Below are positions 63,101 to 64,000 of a stretch of DNA of 64,000 bases, piece after piece. The notes below the pieces were generated by a model. The model saw only the letters and a list, made by a program, of their open reading frames with translations, had not been told where the DNA came from and did not search any database. Numbering within the stretch: position 1 is the first letter of the stretch; each line of letters begins with the position of its first letter. The DNA comes from Hirsutella rhossiliensis. Its lineage: Eukaryota > Ascomycota > Sordariomycetes > Hypocreales > Ophiocordycipitaceae. The position numbers and the translations under genes were made by a program. Location: contig NW_025408685.1 of assembly GCF_020360975.1 (NCBI RefSeq), forward strand, positions 1,014,980-1,078,979. Direction: 5' to 3'.

Positions 63101-64000
63101 CTCGGTGGCGAGAGCAATGCGCTTCCACATCGGCGTATCCAGTTTGGTGGCGTAGTTCGTGATGTAGTACACCGCGCCAGGCCCTGGTCTTGGTCAAGAT
63201 CATCGAGACGTCGTGATTGTGGCGAAGGCCGACCGCCAACGACTTGTTGTACCGGTTGACGAGTGGATGGTTGCGCTGAATCTGAAGCAAGCCATCCTCT
63301 GAACCCTCCCTTCGATTTTCCACGGTGCCTTGAAGCGGCAGGCTGTCCGTCTCTGTTGATCTGCCCCGGTCGATGACCCTTCAGAGAATACGGAGGCAGG
63401 TGTATGGGGAGTGCACTTGGCAACAGTATGCGATGAAATTGATTCGTCTTCAAAGGCCGCAGTGAGAGCGAGGTGCTAGTCATGACCTCCCACGGGATCG
63501 ATGGGCTTCCTCTGCTGTCGCACGGCTTTCCGGCATCTTCATCTAGACACTATGAAAGACGGAGTCTGCGTATCGGATCACCTGGGCATGATATGATTCT
63601 TCCGCGGATTGGCCATGTCGTCTATCAGGTTCGGTAATCGCATGTTGCCGTCCAGCCGAGGAGTCCATGCAAGTGGAGGCTGCCTGCTCGTTCGTCTACG
63701 GTAGTGGCTGATCTTCCGAAGATCGATTCCCGGCCTGTATTCGCCATACTTTTCAAAGAATAGGGATATTCTCAGGAAGAAGATGGCCGAGCTGACTGGA
63801 TCCATGGTGCTCAGGGCGATCCTGTCGTACTTTTCACGGAGATCGGCCAAAGCCTTCGCAGACTCAATCGTGGAGCCTATGAATGGGTGCTTCATCTTTA
63901 CCGGGTTATTGATGTCGTTGGGACTGATGGTAATCCAGATTGCAGGCATACCGGCGCGGATGTCCAGAGCTTGTATCTTCCTCCGCATAAGCAAACGGGA
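60180..64000 (-). pseudogene. Helitron Rep/Pif1 helicase (copy B), partial
   Basis: Contains, from 64000 downward, the Rep part (PAIWITISPNDINNPVKM at about 63930; LHLHG coding at about 63665), then the region matching 54.2-55.9 kb of copy A, and the Pif1 helicase. Walker A (GGPGGTGKSRI, 61650) and Walker B (LVIDEVSMLGG, 61430) are in one frame here, unlike copy A. The C-terminal block (FVLTDYKAQGKTFVEVLLEL) is near 60440-60500. Frameshifts separate the blocks. The N-terminus is outside the window. Confidence 0.82.

Larger units (their letters stand above)
59221..64000 (-). mobile_element. Helitron B, tandem copy 2, cut by the window end
   Basis: Collinear with 51592-about 56430 of copy A, mostly identical with scattered transitions and many small indels. 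The 3' end (minus strand) is at 59221 by the homology break. The stem near this end is GGACCCT-GAA-AGGGCC. GTTCCTCAAGGC (59200) and GCCTTGAGGAAC (59252) form an extra 12-bp inverted pair that spans the end. The element continues beyond 64000. Confidence 0.82.

Overview
The window reads as nuclear DNA of a filamentous ascomycete (Pezizomycotina, probably a Sordariomycete), from a gene-poor, transposon-rich accessory or subtelomeric region. The basis is short fungal-type introns (GTANGT, CTAAC-like branch, CAG), Fot1/pogo, hAT, Tc1, Ty3/gypsy, LINE and Helitron elements of fungal type, and accessory gene families (DUF3723-like, patatin with a zinc-cluster N-terminus, truncated kinase-like, Ulp1-like, ferric-reductase-like). 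The species cannot be named from sequence alone. Almost every multi-exon gene carries at least one frameshift or stop, so most entries are called pseudogenes.

Layout. 1-1.85 kb: 3' part of a LINE, cut by a 194-bp solo LTR (family A). 2.3-5.0 kb: small unknown genes, a 0.42-kb LTR (family B) and a LINE tail. 5.18-9.31 kb: a 17-bp minisatellite with a hAT element (5381-8264) inserted in it. 9.9-12.9 kb: a solo LTR (family D) split by a Fot/pogo element. 14.2-16.2 kb: a second, unrelated Fot/pogo element. 17-18.3 kb: a kinase-like relic and another family D LTR. 18.8-26.7 kb: a three-layer nest in which a family B LTR holds a Ty3/gypsy element (family A LTRs), whose 5' LTR holds a Tc1-like element.

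26.9-44.6 kb is the least transposon-invaded part. It has a second inverted family B LTR, a Ulp1-like protease relic, a J-domain-like relic, two solo LTRs (families E and D), a DUF3723-like gene, a kinase-like gene, a ferric-reductase-like gene, a second copy of the basic/coiled-coil gene seen at 2.8 kb, a large patatin-type gene and unknown ORFs. 45.4-50.7 kb is a LINE with a 16-bp target-site duplication and a (TAG)n tail. 51.6-64 kb holds two Helitrons in the same orientation, each with a Rep/HUH-Pif1 protein on the minus strand and an oppositely oriented cargo gene beside the 3' end.

The genes do not form one pathway. The main story is transposon succession: target-site duplications at nine insertions let the order of events be read. 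The most unusual observations are the tandem cargo-carrying Helitrons with a non-CTAG 3' end, the young LTR pair around a broken pol, the 38-residue D-E spacing of the Tc1-type transposase, and the hAT element inside a minisatellite.
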